From Monocercomonoides exilis (Eukaryota > Preaxostyla > Oxymonadida > Polymastigidae), in the NCBI GenBank assembly GCA_001643675.2, contig LSRY02000043.1, positions 728,501 to 792,500 of the forward strand: a stretch of DNA of 64,000 nt. Reading direction: 5' to 3'. Shown here piece by piece: positions 61,842-64,000 of the stretch; within the stretch, counting starts at the first letter, position 1; each line of letters starts with the position of its first letter. The notes below the pieces were generated by a model that ran no database searches, was not told the origin of the DNA, and saw nothing but the letters and a program-made list of their open reading frames with translations. A program made the translations under genes and the position numbers.

Positions 61842-62714
61842 TTGGAAAAAATACGTGAATGGAATGGATCACTTATCCATTCGTTAGATTCAACAAGAGC
61901 AATGAAACATGATACAATGTTTATTTCTTCATCAGGTGGATTTTCAATGTCCGCTAACGATGCGACAATCGAGAAAGGAGAATTATTGAACAATAATCCA
62001 TCAATTGAAGGATATCCATCAGTGAGAAGAAACATTCTCCGCTCTGATTCTGGAATATTGAATGTGATGAGTTTGAAAGGAGGAGATGGATTGAAGGATG
62101 GTTCATCATTGTGGATGTTGAATGATGGGTGCAGTTTTGAAGGAATTGTTTCTGAGAGAGATTCATCATTTTTCATTCCTGTTCTGGAGAGTATAGAAGC
62201 CAAAGAAGATACAGATAGAATGAAGCTGACATTCAAAGGGATGCTTCTTCTTCCATGCAATCTGTCATTCTCCGTTGAGAAGAGGAAAGGAGAAGAGAAA
62301 GAGATTGAAAAACATGATTTTGATGCAAGTGGGTTTTTATCAGAAAGAGAAGTTGAGGGAAGTGTGGCAAAAGATCTCCTCAGCAGTTGTGGAAATGAAA
62401 TCGAAGTGAGTGCTTCAATTTTGTTTGGGAATTCAAATTCTCCATCTTCAACAAATTCATTCATCCTGAAGAATGCAAGTGAAACAAATGCAAATGGAAA
62501 TGAAAGAATTGTCGAGGGAGAGATTGAAATCCTGTGGAGTTTGTTCACCTTTATTGGGTGTATTGTTGTTATTGCGATTCAATTATTGATGATTGTGATG
62601 GTTGTGCTTTTGAGAAAGAAACTGAAGGAAGCGGAAAAGAAAGCAAAGGCAGCAGATTTAGAAGCAAAACTAATAATGGAAAAGATTGAGAGAAGATGTG
62701 AAAACAAAGGATAA
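61842..62714 (+). pseudogene. C-terminal tail of a beta-helix surface protein
   Basis: Open for 290 codons. Typical tail features: 'GDGLKDGSSLWMLNDGC', 'SSFFIPVLESIEAKED', 'MLLLPCNLSFSVEK', 'ILFGNSNSPSSTNSFILKNA', one membrane segment 'WSLFTFIGCIVVIAIQLLMI' (about residues 228-255), then a basic cytoplasmic coil (KKLKEAEKKAKAADLEAKL). Stop TAA at 62712-62714. A start codon in this context is not expected, so it is probably the separated end of the gene at 55741-59386, cut off by 59.4-61.8 kb. Confidence 0.72.
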
Positions 62715-62766
62715 AGCTTTCAGATGATTGAAATTCTATCAACATTGTTTAAAAAAGATAACCATG

Positions 62767-64000
62767 CTAAATGCGGCTTGGGCTAAAAGAAATGTTCGAG
62801 AATGAGTTGCCTGAGCTGCCTGAGCTGCCTGAGCTGTGTGAGCTGCCTGAGCTGCCTGAGCTGTTAGAGATGACTGAGCTGCCTGAGCTGCCTGAGCTGC
62901 CTGAGCTGCCTGAGCTGCCTGAGCTGCCTGAGCTGTGTGAGCTGCCTGAGCTGTGTGAGCTGTGTGAGCTGCCTGAGCTGCCTGAGCTGTGTGAGCTGCC
63001 TGAGCTGTGTGAGCTGTGTGAGCTGCCTGAGCTGCCTGAGCTGTGTGAGCTGAATTCATCATTTTTTGGAGAAATGAGAAATTGTGAATCGAGTGATTTG
63101 GATTTGCTTTCACGGTTATGAGTGCTATCTGCTTTTTTGCTATCTTCGAACTCATTATCTATTGCTGCATCGTCACATTCTGTTGTTTCATTGTAAATAT
63201 CATTCTCAATTGATGCTTCGAATCTCCTTTCAATGAGATCCAGCGATTGAATTCCAGTTTCTTTTCTCAATCCACAATAAAACATACGGCTTGCTGATTG
63301 TTTGGAGAATATCTTGTTCTCAGTGGAAATATCTGCTTTCTTCCATTCCATCGAATTGTGATGATGAAATGGAGCAAAGAGAATATCATCTTTATCTCTT
63401 CGCCAACATAAATTCAACTTCATTGACTGCACACATAGCTTTGGAAGAGTTTTTTTTCTTAAAATCGGAGAATATGGAAGAAAATGTCTCATAACATGAG
63501 CATTTTCCATTTCCCATTCTGAGGAACTTAATCTTCTGTCGAAGAAGGATCTAAGTTCCTCGAGTGAAGAAATGTCTTCACAAGAGTTTTTCAAAACTCT
63601 TGTGAGGAATCCAAATTCGGAATCCACCTCGCTTTTTCCATGCCCTTCAGCAAAAAAGGAAAGCGAGGTGGATTCAAAGAGAAGATGAAGGGAGGATGAT
63701 GAGTGTAGGATGAAATGGAGAAATGCTCCATTTCTAAAGTGTGGTCCACATTCTGACCAAACTTTCAGATATGTGAAATGCTTGGAATTTCTTTTTGTAA
63801 TGATTGATACGACTGTTTGAAGACAGTCAATAGAATATCTGCTATCTTTCGAAAGTACTTCAGAAAAGAAATGAAAGCAATGTTTCATCTTTGTTTTGTT
63901 TTTGATGAAATGGGCAATTATTCCAAGGTGAGAGTTTTCTTTTTTTTCATAATAATCTCGAGAAATCTGGGAATAATAATAAGGAAGTGCCCAATTTTGT
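62767..64000 (-). CDS. USP-transposase family, copy 3 (partial, transposase-like part)
   Basis: The frame is open from the right edge to TAG 62767-62769; the start lies outside the window. Near the edge it reads 'NWALPYYYSQISRDYY', aligning with the KWKLPLRKDQ region of copy 1. Further on it reads 'SIDCLQTVVSIITKRN', 'VWSECGPHFRNGAFLHF' (Glu where copies 1 and 2 have Asp) and 'FFAEGHGKSEVDSEFGFL'. After the shared domain the tail is unlike the others: 'TTECDDAAIDNEFEDSKKAD', then a Ser/Gly/His tract from the 9-bp repeat. No frameshift or internal stop is seen in 1.2 kb, so this is the least damaged copy. Whether it carries the protease cannot be seen. The end is only 52 bp from the beta-helix tail on the other strand. 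Confidence 0.75.
   Translation of the reverse strand, partial: QNWALPYYYSQISRDYYEKKENSHLGIIAHFIKNKTKMKHCFHFFSEVLSKDSRYSIDCLQTVVSIITKRNSKHFTYLKVWSECGPHFRNGAFLHFILHSSSSLHLLFESTSLSFFAEGHGKSEVDSEFGFLTRVLKNSCEDISSLEELRSFFDRRLSSSEWEMENAHVMRHFLPYSPILRKKTLPKLCVQSMKLNLCWRRDKDDILFAPFHHHNSMEWKKADISTENKIFSKQSASRMFYCGLRKETGIQSLDLIERRFEASIENDIYNETTECDDAAIDNEFEDSKKADSTHNRESKSKSLDSQFLISPKNDEFSSHSSGSSGSSHSSHSSGSSHSSGSSGSSHSSHSSGSSHSSGSSGSSGSSGSSGSSGSSVISNSSGSSGSSHSSGSSGSSGNSFSNISFSPSRI
62803..63052. repeat. 9-bp minisatellite in the copy 3 coding region
   Basis: About 28 units, mostly GAGCTGCCT or GAGCTGTGT on the plus strand. The period is a multiple of three, so several frames stay open. On the minus strand it encodes Ser-Ser-Gly and Ser-Ser-His units. 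Confidence 0.9.

Noticed and set aside
62771-63121. Plus-strand ELPEL/CELPEL frame of 116 codons
   Set aside because: Produced by the 9-bp repeat; the minus frame continues a conserved transposase-like domain.

Overview
The window looks like nuclear DNA of a gut-type metamonad protist, most likely an oxymonad or close relative. This is an inference. It rests on AT-rich spacers, GT-AG introns of about 40-240 nt, several very large right-handed beta-helix surface proteins with one C-terminal membrane segment, and long Ser, Glu-Lys and Gln low-complexity tracts inside otherwise recognisable proteins. No rRNA, tRNA or CRISPR was recognised. The intact genes end in ordinary TAA or TGA stops, so the standard code is assumed.

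Layout. 1-6809 (-): giant secreted beta-helix surface protein, running off the left edge. 7.2-10.8 kb: two dead pogo-like DDE transposases. 11.1-19.2 kb: the healthiest block, with a glucosidase II beta subunit (-), a nitroreductase (-, with a GC-AG intron) and a large RasGEF protein (+). 19.6-20.4 kb: a perfect 168-bp-arm inverted repeat. 21.75-37.41 kb: a pogo-like transposon split by a 13.35-kb TA-flanked insertion (23255-36601). That insertion holds a beta-helix fragment, a decayed Lys/Glu-rich gene, a dead Merlin-type transposase and copy 1 of a composite mobile gene. 38.26-38.67 kb: a second large palindrome. 39.4-43.4 kb (-): a long decayed gene. 44.7-48.6 kb (-): copy 2 of the composite gene. 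49.7-54.5 kb (+): decayed armadillo/coiled-coil and Gln-rich genes. 55.0-55.3 kb: a MITE. 55.7-62.7 kb: a broken beta-helix gene with a membrane-protein gene of opposite orientation in its middle. 62.77-64.0 kb (-): copy 3 of the composite family, cut by the right edge.

The most notable content is the composite family. It joins a ubiquitin-specific-protease domain (Cys box, two CxxC pairs, His box) to a transposase-like domain with spaced acidic residues and an HGK motif. Two clearly diverged copies keep the same order, the same first intron and an almost unchanged 3' non-coding block, which suggests the protease is a long-standing part of the element. The other general feature is gene decay: internal stops in the dead genes fall mostly where Gln or Arg would be expected, the mark of C-to-T change.
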